Assembly (NCBI GenBank): GCA_014189435.1
Contig: CP050293.1
Span: 7,135,001-7,199,000, forward strand
Source: Mesorhizobium loti
GTDB taxonomy: Bacteria > Pseudomonadota > Alphaproteobacteria > Rhizobiales > Rhizobiaceae
DNA length: 64,000 nt
Direction of reading: 5' to 3'
Shown here: positions 1 through 8,170 of the stretch, piece by piece
Layout of the letters: each line of letters begins with the position of its first letter
Numbering within the stretch: the first letter of the stretch is position 1
Made by a program: the position numbers and the translations under genes
The notes under the pieces: model-generated
The model's input: the letters and a program-made list of their open reading frames with translations, nothing else
Told to the model about the DNA's origin: nothing
Databases searched by the model: none

Positions 1-210
1 GCGCACGGCAATGCCAGGCGCGCCATCGCCGTGATGTTCGCTCAGATGCAGGACGCAGGCGTCGCGGCCGATCGCCATGTAGAGCGGCGCGTTGTCGTCG
101 AAGCGATGCTCCCACTGCACCTCGAAGCCGAGAAAGCCGACATAGAATTCACGCGCCTTGGCAATGTCGAAGATGCGCAGAATGGGCGTGACAGTGCCAA
201 GTTTCGGCAT
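1..210 (-). CDS. VOC (glyoxalase/bleomycin-resistance fold) family protein, 5' part only
   Basis: Only the first 70 codons lie in the window; the gene runs off the left edge. The translation begins MPKLGTVTPILRIFDIAKA and continues with a REFYVGFLGFEV segment followed by a YMAIGRD strand and LHLSEHHGDG. This is the usual first beta-alpha-beta-beta-beta module of the vicinal oxygen chelate superfamily, closest in feel to bleomycin-resistance-like dioxygenase-fold proteins. The HLSEHHGD stretch resembles the metal or ligand site region of that group. The substrate cannot be told from this fragment. It reads in the same direction as the DUF4175 gene upstream of it, about 50 bases apart, so co-transcription is possible. 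Confidence 0.75.
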   Translation of the reverse strand, partial: MPKLGTVTPILRIFDIAKAREFYVGFLGFEVQWEHRFDDNAPLYMAIGRDACVLHLSEHHGDGAPGIAVR

Positions 211-262
211 AGGGGGTGCAACCGTTCGAGAGGGCTTTCGGGCGGGGTGGAGGCGGCAATCC

Positions 263-2854
263 CTATTTCAGCTCGAGCAGCCGTTCCAGGTAGCTGCGTT
301 CGATGTCGGGGCTGAGCGCATTGCCGAGCCGTTTGCGGATCGCTTCCAGAATCTGACGGGCGCGCTGCACGTCGATCTCGTCGGGCACCTTCACCGAATC
401 GCCGAAATCGGGACCCTGGCTGGCGCGCGGCCGACCGAGCGGATCACGATCGGCGTTCTGCTGGCGGCCGCCTTGCTCGCTGCCGCCCTGATCGCCCTGC
501 ATGGCCTGCATCTGCTTCATCATGTCCTTGGCGCCCTTGCGCAGCGCCTCCAGTGCCCGGCCCTGATGGCCGACGGCCTCATCGCCCTGGCCTTCGCCGA
601 GCGCCTGCTCGGCATTGCCCATGGACTTGCCGGCCTCGCCAAATCCTTCATTAGGCTCCATGCCCATGCCTTCGAGGCCTTTCTTCAGCTGCTCGAGGTC
701 GCTTTTCAGCTGGCCCTGTCCCTGCTGCAGCTGCTTTAGCGCTTCGGCGAATTCCTGCGGTGTCATCGGCTTTTGCCGGGCGAGCGGATCGCGGTCCTCG
801 CCGACCCCTGGCTTGTCCTCATCCTGGCCGTTGCCTTCGCCGAGCTGCTCGTCGCGGTTCTGTCCACGCTGGCGCTCGCCGCGCTGCATCTGGTCCATGC
901 GGAAGGTGTCGTTCATCATCTCCTGCTGGCGCCGCAGGATCTCGCCGAGCTTGTCCATCTGCTGGCGCATCTCGCTGTCCTGCTGGTCGCCTTGCTGCTG
1001 GCGGCCGGCCTGGAGATTGTTCATCATGTCCTGCAGTTGCGACAGCAATTGCTGGGCCTTGTCGCGGTCGCCCGATTTCGCCAGATTCTCGATCTGGTCC
1101 ATCATGCGGTCGATGTCGCTCTGGCGCAGTTCCTGGCCGTTCTGCTGCATCTGCGGAGCGCTGGGGTTCTGCTTGGCGCGCTCCGCGAATTCCTGCAGGA
1201 ACTGGTTCATCGCCTCGCGCAGTTCCTTCATCGCCTTTTCGATTTCAGCGTCGCTGGCGCCATTCTTGATGGCGTCCTGCAGCGCCTGCTGCGCCTGGCG
1301 CAGCCGCTTTTCCGCGGCCGAGAGATTGCCTTCCTCGATGCCGAGCGCGATTTCCCAGAGATAGGCGACCTCGTTGCGCAATTGATCGTCGCTGTCGGCC
1401 ATCTTCAGTCGGCTGCGGGCGCTCATGATGGCGAGGTAGTGGGACATGTTGTCGAACGTGTCTTCCGGCCGCAACGTGATGGCGTCCATCAGGTCGAAGA
1501 CGCGCGGCTTGGCGTTGGCGTCGAGCGCCAGCAGGCGGCGCTGTTCTATCACCGCGCGCGCCAGCGGATTGGCGAATGGCCGCTCCGGCATCAGCAGCGT
1601 CTTGGTTTCGCTCGAAGCGGTGTGGCCGGCATCGTCGGTGGCAACCAGCGTCAGCTTGATGCTGCTGCCGGCCCAGACATGCTCGGTCAGATCCTTCGAG
1701 GTCCTGGCGGCGTTCGACTTGCCACCACGACGCGGCAACGTCAGCGGCATTTCAGGCGGGCCATAGAGCGGATGTGCATTGGGCGCCTGCGGATCGGCGA
1801 GCGCGAACACCGCCTTTGCGGTAGCGGCGCCATAGTCGTCGTCGATCTGATAGTTGAGTTCGAAAGCGCCATTGGCGGCGCGCTTCGGCTCGCCGACGAA
1901 GCGGATCTGCGGCGGCTTGTCGGATATGACCGCGAAGGCCCAACGGCCGAGCTGGTCCTCGCCCGACGTCAGCGTCAGCGTGCCGTCGCCGGTCAACTTG
2001 CCGGTGAACTGGCGTACCTTGGACGGCGTCGCCGGGCTTGCCGCCTGCTTGGCGGTGGCCTGCGGGCCGGCCGGGTCGATGGTGCGGGAATTGCCATTCT
2101 TGTCGGCATAGCCGAGCGTTTCCTCGCCGGAGCCGCCGGTCACGCGTAGCGAGACGTCGCTGCCTTCGGGAACGGTAAAGGTCGGGGTCGCCTGGTTGGC
2201 GTCGGCGGTCAGGAAAATCGGCGGCTTGCCGGTGTAGGCCGGTGGCGTCACCCAGGCGTCGATGCGCGGCGGCACGGCGTCGTGCGCGCCATGGGCATTG
2301 AAGCCGTCACTGATCCTGCCGCCAGTCGGCCCGAAGGAGAAGGCGAAGGCGGTAACGAGCAAAAGTGCCGCCACCGCGCGCAGGCCCCAGGGGTCGCGTT
2401 CCGGCACGCGTGTGCGCGGCAGGTCGGCGCCAAGGCTGTCGAGCTTTCCGGCCATGCGCTTCTGGTGTTCGCGCCACAGCGCCTGCGAGAAGCTGCTTTC
2501 CCGGCCGCTTGGCCGGTCGGTCTGCACCAGCACCGGGCTGTGCAGCAGTTGATTGGCCGCCTCGATGCGGCGGTCGACTTCGGTGGCGCCAGGCAGGCGG
2601 AAGAAGCGCAGCGGGTAAACCGCGGCCAATGCCGCGATGGCGAATGCGGCGACGAGGCCGATGCGCGCCATGTCCGGCAGCCGGGAGAAGAGGCCGAGCC
2701 AGGAGACGCTGAGGAACAGGCTGGCGACGATGACGAGCGGAAGCAATAACGGCCAGCCACGCTCGACCATCATCGAGACCCGCGTCGCCAGCCGGCTCAA
2801 GGCTAGGCGCCCGGCCAGGCCGCGATCGCTGCTGGAGGTGGGTCGTTGCGTCAT
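263..2854 (-). CDS. TIGR02302 / DUF4175 family large membrane-anchored protein
   Basis: This is an 863-residue protein of a family confined largely to alphaproteobacteria and of unknown function. Two hydrophobic segments lie near residues 30-75 and a third near residue 150. A long predicted periplasmic region follows, and the last 250 residues are rich in Gln, Met, Asp and Gly with long heptad-like helices (repeated QQ, QM, LQQGQG). The frame is open further upstream, to 3169, but would then overlap the neighbouring dehydratase. I chose the ATG at 2854 because AGGAAGG sits just before it and the family homology begins here (MTQRPTSSSDRG). In rhizobia this gene usually follows lysA; here the dehydratase and ArsR genes intervene. 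Confidence 0.88.
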   Translation of the reverse strand: MTQRPTSSSDRGLAGRLALSRLATRVSMMVERGWPLLLPLVIVASLFLSVSWLGLFSRLPDMARIGLVAAFAIAALAAVYPLRFFRLPGATEVDRRIEAANQLLHSPVLVQTDRPSGRESSFSQALWREHQKRMAGKLDSLGADLPRTRVPERDPWGLRAVAALLLVTAFAFSFGPTGGRISDGFNAHGAHDAVPPRIDAWVTPPAYTGKPPIFLTADANQATPTFTVPEGSDVSLRVTGGSGEETLGYADKNGNSRTIDPAGPQATAKQAASPATPSKVRQFTGKLTGDGTLTLTSGEDQLGRWAFAVISDKPPQIRFVGEPKRAANGAFELNYQIDDDYGAATAKAVFALADPQAPNAHPLYGPPEMPLTLPRRGGKSNAARTSKDLTEHVWAGSSIKLTLVATDDAGHTASSETKTLLMPERPFANPLARAVIEQRRLLALDANAKPRVFDLMDAITLRPEDTFDNMSHYLAIMSARSRLKMADSDDQLRNEVAYLWEIALGIEEGNLSAAEKRLRQAQQALQDAIKNGASDAEIEKAMKELREAMNQFLQEFAERAKQNPSAPQMQQNGQELRQSDIDRMMDQIENLAKSGDRDKAQQLLSQLQDMMNNLQAGRQQQGDQQDSEMRQQMDKLGEILRRQQEMMNDTFRMDQMQRGERQRGQNRDEQLGEGNGQDEDKPGVGEDRDPLARQKPMTPQEFAEALKQLQQGQGQLKSDLEQLKKGLEGMGMEPNEGFGEAGKSMGNAEQALGEGQGDEAVGHQGRALEALRKGAKDMMKQMQAMQGDQGGSEQGGRQQNADRDPLGRPRASQGPDFGDSVKVPDEIDVQRARQILEAIRKRLGNALSPDIERSYLERLLELK

Positions 2855-2969
2855 CGGCCCTTCCTGTCCGGGCGGGATAGCCCGAACCTCTCGACTCAAA
2901 GAATACCAGCAAACACGGCAAAGGCGAGGCAGTTCCAAAAAACATGAGGGGGTATCGGCCCAGTCATCG

Positions 2970-3911
2970 TCAGAACTGCGCGGGGTTGGCATTCGCCCCG
3001 CAGACCAGCACGGCGACGCGTTCACCCGGCGCCGGCGCATAATGGCCCGACAGGATCGCGGCAAAGGCGGCGGCGCCTCCCGGTTCGGAGATGATGCGCA
3101 CCCGGTTCCACAGCGCCTTCTGCGCGGCGATGATGTCGTCGTCGCTGACCAGGATCGAGCGTTCGACAAAGGCTTCGGCGATCGGGAACATCATCTCGCC
3201 GACGCGCTTTGGCGCCAGAGAATCGGCGGCGATGCCCTCGGCGGGCGCGTCGACCGGATGGCCCGCCTCGAAGGCGCGATGAAGCGTCGGCGCCCCTTCC
3301 GGCTCGACGGCGATGATGCGGATGCGGCCGGCAAACCAGGCGGCGATGCCGCCGATCAGGCCGCCGCCGCCGACGGCGACCAGCAGCGTGTCGATCTCAG
3401 GCAAATCGCGCTCGATTTCGAGCCCGAGCGTGCCCTGGCCGACCAGCGTTTCCTCCTGGTTGAAGGCATGGATCTGCAAGGCGCCGGTCTCCTCGGCGAA
3501 ACGTTCGCTGGCGGCCAGCGCCTCGGCATAGCGGGCGCCGCCGACGATCAACTCGGCGCCGTAGCTGCGGATCCGCTCCAGCTTGGCCGCCGGGCTCACT
3601 TCGGGAACGAAGATGGTCGCCTTGTGGCCCAGCCGCATGGCGGCATAGGCGACGGCCGCGCCATGGTTGCCGCCCGATGCGGCGACAACGCCGGCCTCGG
3701 GGACCGGCCGCTCCAGCAGATTGGTGAAGGCGCCGCGCGCCTTGAACGAGCCGGAATGCTGCAGGCATTCCAGCTTCAGGTCGATGGCCAGCGGCGCGTG
3801 GTCGAAGTCGGCCATGTCGACGCGCAGCACCGGCGTGTGTCTGATATAGGGGCGGATGCGCGGTTCCATCGCGGCAATGCGCTCGCGTGTGACGGTATTG
3901 CCCTGCGACAT
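2970..3911 (-). CDS. threonine/serine dehydratase (PLP fold type II)
   Basis: A 313-residue PLP enzyme of the threonine/serine dehydratase group, expected to deaminate L-threonine or L-serine to the 2-oxo acid and ammonia in the cytoplasm. The cofactor lysine is in SGSFKARGA (Lys57), the phosphate/substrate loop SGGNHG is at 79-84, and the glycine-rich PLP phosphate cup GGGGLIGG is near residue 180. It lacks the C-terminal ACT-like regulatory domain of biosynthetic IlvA, so it is more like a catabolic dehydratase; ectoine-utilisation EutB-like enzymes or serine racemases cannot be excluded. It is divergent from the ArsR gene at 3962 with only 50 bases between them, so the regulator may control it. 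Confidence 0.85.
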   Translation of the reverse strand: MSQGNTVTRERIAAMEPRIRPYIRHTPVLRVDMADFDHAPLAIDLKLECLQHSGSFKARGAFTNLLERPVPEAGVVAASGGNHGAAVAYAAMRLGHKATIFVPEVSPAAKLERIRSYGAELIVGGARYAEALAASERFAEETGALQIHAFNQEETLVGQGTLGLEIERDLPEIDTLLVAVGGGGLIGGIAAWFAGRIRIIAVEPEGAPTLHRAFEAGHPVDAPAEGIAADSLAPKRVGEMMFPIAEAFVERSILVSDDDIIAAQKALWNRVRIISEPGGAAAFAAILSGHYAPAPGERVAVLVCGANANPAQF

Positions 3912-3961
3912 GGTGATCTCCTCGGGATTGACAGCAATTAGTAACTTGGCAAAATGGCTAA

Positions 3962-4264
3962 ATGCAAGAGGTTGATGTCTTCAAGGCGATCGCCAACGAA
4001 CGCAGGCTGCAGATACTCCACTGGCTGAAGGATCCGTGCGCGCATTTCCCTGCCCAGGCGGATGGCGATCTGGTCGAGGACGGCGTTTGCGCGCTACTGA
4101 TCGCCGAAAAGCTCGGCATCACGCAAGCCACGCTCAGTGAGCATATGCGCGTGCTCATCCAGGCCGGCCTGTTGCGCGCCAGGCGCATCAAGCAATGGAC
4201 ATTCTACCGCCGCGACGAGGACAGGATCGCCGACGTCAGGGCGCTCATCCAGAGCCGGCTGTAG
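3962..4264 (+). CDS. ArsR-family winged-helix transcriptional regulator
   Basis: A 100-residue protein with the ArsR/SmtB winged-helix pattern: VFKAIANERRLQILHWL for helix 1-2, LLIAEKLGITQATLSEHMRVL as the helix-turn-helix, then a basic wing (RARRIKQWTFYRRD). Two cysteines (in DPCAHF and GVCALL) lie before the recognition helix, but the metal-box pattern ELCVCDL is absent, so metal sensing is not indicated. No Shine-Dalgarno sequence precedes the ATG, and the intergenic gap to the divergent dehydratase is 50 bases, so the message may be leaderless or nearly so. Likely role: local repressor of the dehydratase gene and itself. Confidence 0.85.
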   Translation: MQEVDVFKAIANERRLQILHWLKDPCAHFPAQADGDLVEDGVCALLIAEKLGITQATLSEHMRVLIQAGLLRARRIKQWTFYRRDEDRIADVRALIQSRL

Positions 4265-4298
4265 CGTTGCCGGCCGCGGCATGCAGGCCGGGCAGCTG

Positions 4299-5567
4299 CT
4301 ATGCCAGCCAGTCGGGCACGGAATCCAACCCGATCAGATCGTCATAGGTCAGGCGCGGACGCACGACGTGGAACCGGTCGCCATCGACCAGCACCTCCGG
4401 CACCAACAGGCGGGTGTTGTAGGTGCCGGCCTGCACCGCGCCATAGGCGCCGGCGGTGGAGACGGCAATCAGGTCGCCGGCCTTCAGCCTGGGCAGATCG
4501 CGATCGAGGCCGATATAATCGCCGGTCTCGCAGACCGGGCCAACCACATCGACCATCATGCGCGGTGTGTCGGCCGGTGGCTGCACGACCGGACGGATAT
4601 CGTGGAAAGCATCATAGAGCGTCGGCCGGATGAGATCGTTCATGGCGGCGTCGACGACCAGAAAATTCTTGGCGTCGCCTTCCTTCACGAAGATCACTTC
4701 CGAGACGAGGATGCCGGCATTGCCCACGATCAGCCGGCCCGGCTCGAACATCACCTTCAGGCCGAGCTTGGTGACGTGCTTTCTGACGATCTGGGCGTAG
4801 GCGTCGGGCAACGGCGGCGGGTTGTTGTCGACGCGATAGGGGATGCCGAGGCCGCCGCCGAGGTCGACATGCTCGATGGCATGGCCGTCGGCACGCAGCG
4901 CGCCGACCAGATCGACAAGCAGGGCGAAGGCGTCGTCGAAAGGCTGCAGTTCGGTGATCTGGCTGCCGATATGGGTGTCGATGCCGGTGATCTTGATGCC
5001 GGGAAGCTTTGCCGCGCGGGCATAGACCTGACGCGCCTTCTGCCACGGAATGCCGAACTTGTTCTCTGCCTTGCCGGTGGAGATCTTCTTGTGTGTCCTG
5101 GCGTCGACGTCGGGATTGATGCGCAGCGAGATCGACGCCACCTTGCCGAGTGCGGCGGCACGCGCCGACAGCAGTTCGAGTTCTGGCTCGGACTCGACGT
5201 TGAAGCAGAGGATGCCGGCGGCAAGGGCAAAGTCCATTTCGCGCGCGGTCTTGCCGACGCCCGAAAACAGGATCTTGCCGGCCGGAATGCCGGCGGCCAG
5301 CGCCCGGCGCAATTCGCCTTCCGAAACCACGTCGGCGCCGGCGCCGAGCTTCGCCAGCGTCCGCAGAACGGCCTGGTTGGAATTGGCCTTCATGGCGTAG
5401 CAGACCAGCGCGTCGAGCCCGGCAAAGGCCTGCGCAAAAACCCGGTAGTGTCTGGTCAAGGTGGCCGTCGAATAGCAGTAGAACGGCGTGCCGACCTGTG
5501 CGGCGATGTCTGATATCGCCACGTCCTCGGCATGGAGCACGCCGTCGCGGTAGTCGAAATGGTTCAC
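4299..5567 (-). CDS. lysA: diaminopimelate decarboxylase
   Basis: Catalyses the last step of lysine synthesis, meso-diaminopimelate to L-lysine plus CO2, in the cytoplasm. It is a fold-type III PLP enzyme: cofactor lysine in CYAMKANSN (Lys60), glycine-rich phosphate loop HVDLGGGLGIPY, and the active-site segment GPVCETGDY that supplies residues from the neighbouring subunit. I chose the GTG at 5567 because MNHFDYRDG is the start I expect for rhizobial LysA and GGAA lies upstream; a GTG at 5594 would add nine residues. Length 422 fits the family. lptM lies directly upstream in the same orientation, so lptM-lysA is probably one transcript. Confidence 0.96.
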   Translation of the reverse strand: MNHFDYRDGVLHAEDVAISDIAAQVGTPFYCYSTATLTRHYRVFAQAFAGLDALVCYAMKANSNQAVLRTLAKLGAGADVVSEGELRRALAAGIPAGKILFSGVGKTAREMDFALAAGILCFNVESEPELELLSARAAALGKVASISLRINPDVDARTHKKISTGKAENKFGIPWQKARQVYARAAKLPGIKITGIDTHIGSQITELQPFDDAFALLVDLVGALRADGHAIEHVDLGGGLGIPYRVDNNPPPLPDAYAQIVRKHVTKLGLKVMFEPGRLIVGNAGILVSEVIFVKEGDAKNFLVVDAAMNDLIRPTLYDAFHDIRPVVQPPADTPRMMVDVVGPVCETGDYIGLDRDLPRLKAGDLIAVSTAGAYGAVQAGTYNTRLLVPEVLVDGDRFHVVRPRLTYDDLIGLDSVPDWLA

Positions 5568-5633
5568 GAGAGTGGTTCCGGAAAGTTGGGGCACGATGAG
5601 ACCGGGTTTGGAAAGCCCCGGGCGTCATAGGCC

Positions 5634-5840
5634 CTAGATCAGCGGGTCGAGGATGAACTTCTTGTCCACGACCGGTTTTTCCGGCTCCGGCGGCACAGGC
5701 TGGTGGGCCTTGGAGGCATCCTTGCGCGCTTGCACGGCTGCCTCATAGGGCGTGTCGAGACCGCCCCTCCTGCCGCAGGCCGAAACGGCCGCGACCGCAA
5801 CCAGCAGCGTCAGCGTCACCAAAATCCTGCTTCCGGTCAT
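5634..5840 (-). CDS. lptM: LptM-like small lipoprotein
   Basis: A 68-residue protein with a lipoprotein signal peptide: a basic start, a hydrophobic core LVTLTLLVAVAA and a lipobox VSAC at residues 19-22. The mature protein starts CGRRGGLDTP, the short conserved patch seen in LptM/YifL proteins, which in E. coli stabilise the LptD-LptE LPS translocon. The remainder is charged and proline-rich (PVPPEPEKP). It lies between argH and lysA, the position I expect in rhizobia. Expected location is the periplasmic face of the outer membrane. The LPS role is taken from the family. Confidence 0.85.
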   Translation of the reverse strand: MTGSRILVTLTLLVAVAAVSACGRRGGLDTPYEAAVQARKDASKAHQPVPPEPEKPVVDKKFILDPLI

Positions 5841-5908
5841 CGATCCATCCGTCCGAAACGTTTGTCAGCCGCCGCTTTTAGCCGAGTTCTCGGCGCATTG
5901 CACCCCGT

Positions 5909-5956
5909 GATATTGCTGCTCGCAATATCCCCGGGATATTGCTGGTCGCAACATCC
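5909..5956. repeat. two tandem stem-loops between argH and lptM
   Basis: Two near-identical hairpins lie side by side. The first (5909-5929) has perfect arms GATATTGC / GCAATATC around TGCTC. The second (5934-5956) has arms GGATATTGC / GCAACATCC around TGGTC with one mismatch. They sit immediately after the argH stop and before lptM. In the minus-strand transcript they would form a double stem-loop with no following T-run, which suits RNA stabilisation or processing better than termination. Confidence 0.6.
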
Positions 5957-5960
5957 GGGG

Positions 5961-7361
5961 TCACGCTTTCGCCAGTCGCTTTTTCCAGCCGCGGATCTGC
6001 TTGCGCACTTCCGACGGCGCGGTGCCGCCGAAACTGGTGCGGCTCTTGACCGAGTTCTGCACCGCCAGCACCGAAAATATGTCCGCCGTGATGCCTGGGT
6101 TGATCGACTGCAAATCCTCCAGCGAAAGCTTCTCCAGCCCCACCTTCCTGTCTTCGGCCAGCGCCACCGCCCGGCCGGTGACATGATGTGCTTCGCGGAA
6201 CGGCAGGCCGAGCGTGCGCACCAGCCAGTCGGCGAGGTCGGTCGCGGTCGCGTGGCCGGAGCCGGCGGCCTTCTTCATCGCGGCTGCGTTGACCGTCATG
6301 TCCGAGACCATGCCGGTCATCGCCGCCAGCATCAGGTCGAGCGTCTCGGCGGTATCGAACACCGATTCCTTGTCTTCCTGCATGTCCTTGCCATAGGTCA
6401 AAGGCATGCCTTTCATCACCGTCAGCAGACCGACAAGATGGCCGGTGACGCGGCCGGTCTTGCCGCGCACCAGTTCGGCGGCATCGGGATTTTTCTTTTG
6501 CGGCATGATCGAGGAGCCGGTGGAAAACGAGTCCGAGAGCCTGACGAAGCCGAATTGCGGCGTCGACCAGATGATGATCTCTTCGGCCAGCCGCGACAGA
6601 TGCGTAGCGCAGATCGCGGCAAGAGCGAGGAACTCGAGCGCGAAATCGCGATCCGAAACGCTGTCGAGCGAATTGCGCGTCGGTTCGCGGAAGCCGAGCG
6701 CCTTGGCGGTCTGGTGACGGTCGATCGGGAAGCTGGTGCCGGCGAGCGCCGCGGCACCGAGCGGGCTCTCATCCATCCGTTCGATCGCATCGCGCACACG
6801 CGACAGGTCACGCGAAAACATCTCGACATAGGCCATGCAGTGATGGCCGAAGGTCACCGGTTGTGCGGCCTGCATATGGGTGAAGCCCGGCATCACGGTA
6901 GCCGCATGCTCCTCGGCCCGCTCCAGCAGCGCCTTGATAAGCCCTTTCAGCGCCTCGGCGACGCGGAAGCACTCGTCCTTGACCCACAACCTCAGGTCGA
7001 CAGCCACCTGGTCGTTGCGCGAGCGGGCGGTGTGCAGCCGGCCGGCGGCCGGGCCGATCAGGTCGGCAAGGCGCGCCTCTATATTCATGTGGATGTCTTC
7101 GAGCCGGGTCGAGAACTCGAAGCTGCCGGCCTCGATCTCTTTCAGGATCGTGTTCAGCCCGTGAGCGATTTTTTCTTGATCGGCTGCCGAAATAATGCCC
7201 GTTTGCGCCAGCATCTCGCTATGGGCGATCGAGCCTTTGATGTCCTGCGCATAGAGTTTGCGGTCGAACGAGATCGACGCGTTGATCGCTTCCATGATCG
7301 CGGCCGGACCCGAGGCAAAACGTCCGCCCCACATCTGGTTGCTGGTTTTCTTGTCGCTCAT
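5961..7361 (-). CDS. argH: argininosuccinate lyase
   Basis: Cleaves argininosuccinate to arginine and fumarate, the last step of arginine synthesis. The 466-residue length is typical. The fumarase/aspartase superfamily signature [12 protein letters not shown] is intact, the early [10 protein letters not shown] segment carries substrate-binding residues, and [11 protein letters not shown] supplies the catalytic histidine region. It starts at an ATG at 7361, 35 bases from the divergent tlpA start, so the two promoters must be compact or overlap the coding ends. lptM follows after a pair of stem-loops. Confidence 0.97.
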   Translation of the reverse strand: MSDKKTSNQMWGGRFASGPAAIMEAINASISFDRKLYAQDIKGSIAHSEMLAQTGIISAADQEKIAHGLNTILKEIEAGSFEFSTRLEDIHMNIEARLADLIGPAAGRLHTARSRNDQVAVDLRLWVKDECFRVAEALKGLIKALLERAEEHAATVMPGFTHMQAAQPVTFGHHCMAYVEMFSRDLSRVRDAIERMDESPLGAAALAGTSFPIDRHQTAKALGFREPTRNSLDSVSDRDFALEFLALAAICATHLSRLAEEIIIWSTPQFGFVRLSDSFSTGSSIMPQKKNPDAAELVRGKTGRVTGHLVGLLTVMKGMPLTYGKDMQEDKESVFDTAETLDLMLAAMTGMVSDMTVNAAAMKKAAGSGHATATDLADWLVRTLGLPFREAHHVTGRAVALAEDRKVGLEKLSLEDLQSINPGITADIFSVLAVQNSVKSRTSFGGTAPSEVRKQIRGWKKRLAKA

Positions 7362-7396
7362 GGCTATAACCCGTGCTTCGGAGCAGTTTTGAGAAA

Positions 7397-8086
7397 ATGG
7401 CAGACGGTAATAGATTCTTCCCGGCCCCGCGCCTGATCCTCGCCGCCCTGGTGGCGGGCGCGCTGGCCGGCGCGGTCGCGGTATATGTCAGCGAGAGCCG
7501 GTCTGGCAACAATGCACCGGCACAAGCGGCCGTCGGCGAGAGCAAGGACGACGTCGCCTGCGCGGCCAAGAGCGACCGCGCCAAGAAGGTCGCGGCGTCG
7601 GCCACCGGGGAGGTCGCGGCACTTTTGCCGGCCGATCCGCCACAATCCTTGAAGAGCCTTGCCTTCAATGGCCCGGACGGCAAGCCGATGACGCTTGCCG
7701 ATCATGCCGGCAAGACGGTGCTGCTCAATTTGTGGGCGACATGGTGCGCGCCGTGCCGAGCCGAAATGCCGGCGCTCGATGCACTGCAGAAAGAAAAAGG
7801 CAGCGACGCCTTTCAGGTGGTCGCCGTCAATGTCGATGCCGGCGACGATGTGAAGCCGAAGAAGTTTCTCAGCGATACCGGCGTCGCGACGCTCGGCTAC
7901 TACAGGGATTCGACGATGGCGCTGTTCAACGACCTCAAGACGCGCGGCCTGGCGCTCGGCCTTCCGGTCACCATGCTGATCGACGGCGAAGGCTGCCTGA
8001 TCGCCCATATGAACGGCCCGGCCGAATGGTCGGGGCCGGACGCCAGGCGGCTGGTTGAGACCGCGCTCAAGCCCGACAGCCTCTAG
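7397..8086 (+). CDS. tlpA: TlpA-family thiol:disulfide interchange protein
   Basis: A membrane-anchored periplasmic thioredoxin-like protein of 229 residues. One transmembrane anchor spans about residues 12-31. The AhpC/TSA-Redoxin-like fold follows, with the reducing active site WATWCAPC (Cys117, Cys120). In Bradyrhizobium TlpA reduces the copper chaperone ScoI and CoxB during cytochrome oxidase assembly; the same role is inferred here. An extra Cys lies in DVACAAK near residue 55. I chose the ATG at 7397; an in-frame GTG at 7373 would leave only 11 bases to argH. Position divergent to argH is as I expect in rhizobia. Confidence 0.92.
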   Translation: MADGNRFFPAPRLILAALVAGALAGAVAVYVSESRSGNNAPAQAAVGESKDDVACAAKSDRAKKVAASATGEVAALLPADPPQSLKSLAFNGPDGKPMTLADHAGKTVLLNLWATWCAPCRAEMPALDALQKEKGSDAFQVVAVNVDAGDDVKPKKFLSDTGVATLGYYRDSTMALFNDLKTRGLALGLPVTMLIDGEGCLIAHMNGPAEWSGPDARRLVETALKPDSL

Positions 8087-8089
8087 GGC

Positions 8090-8170
8090 GGTTTGACGCA
8101 ATTCCCAAGGGAAAGCGCCATGCGCTTTTCCCGGGAAAACCGTTACACATTTTTCCTGGAATTGCTTTTA
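8090..8170. repeat. dispersed rhizobial palindromic repeat, copy A
   Basis: Lies between the convergent ends of tlpA and the GGDEF/EAL gene. It contains GCAATTCC near its left end and the inverse GGAATTGCTTTT at its right end, with an internal inverted repeat of AAGCGC / GCGCTT. Its right half matches copies at 25695-25787 and 58131-58237. With no clear terminator elsewhere in this gap, it may also end both transcripts. Confidence 0.6.

Noticed and set aside
2855..3169. N-terminal extension of the TIGR02302 protein
   Set aside because: It would overlap the dehydratase by 200 bases, has shadow-like composition, and a good ribosome-binding site exists at 2854.
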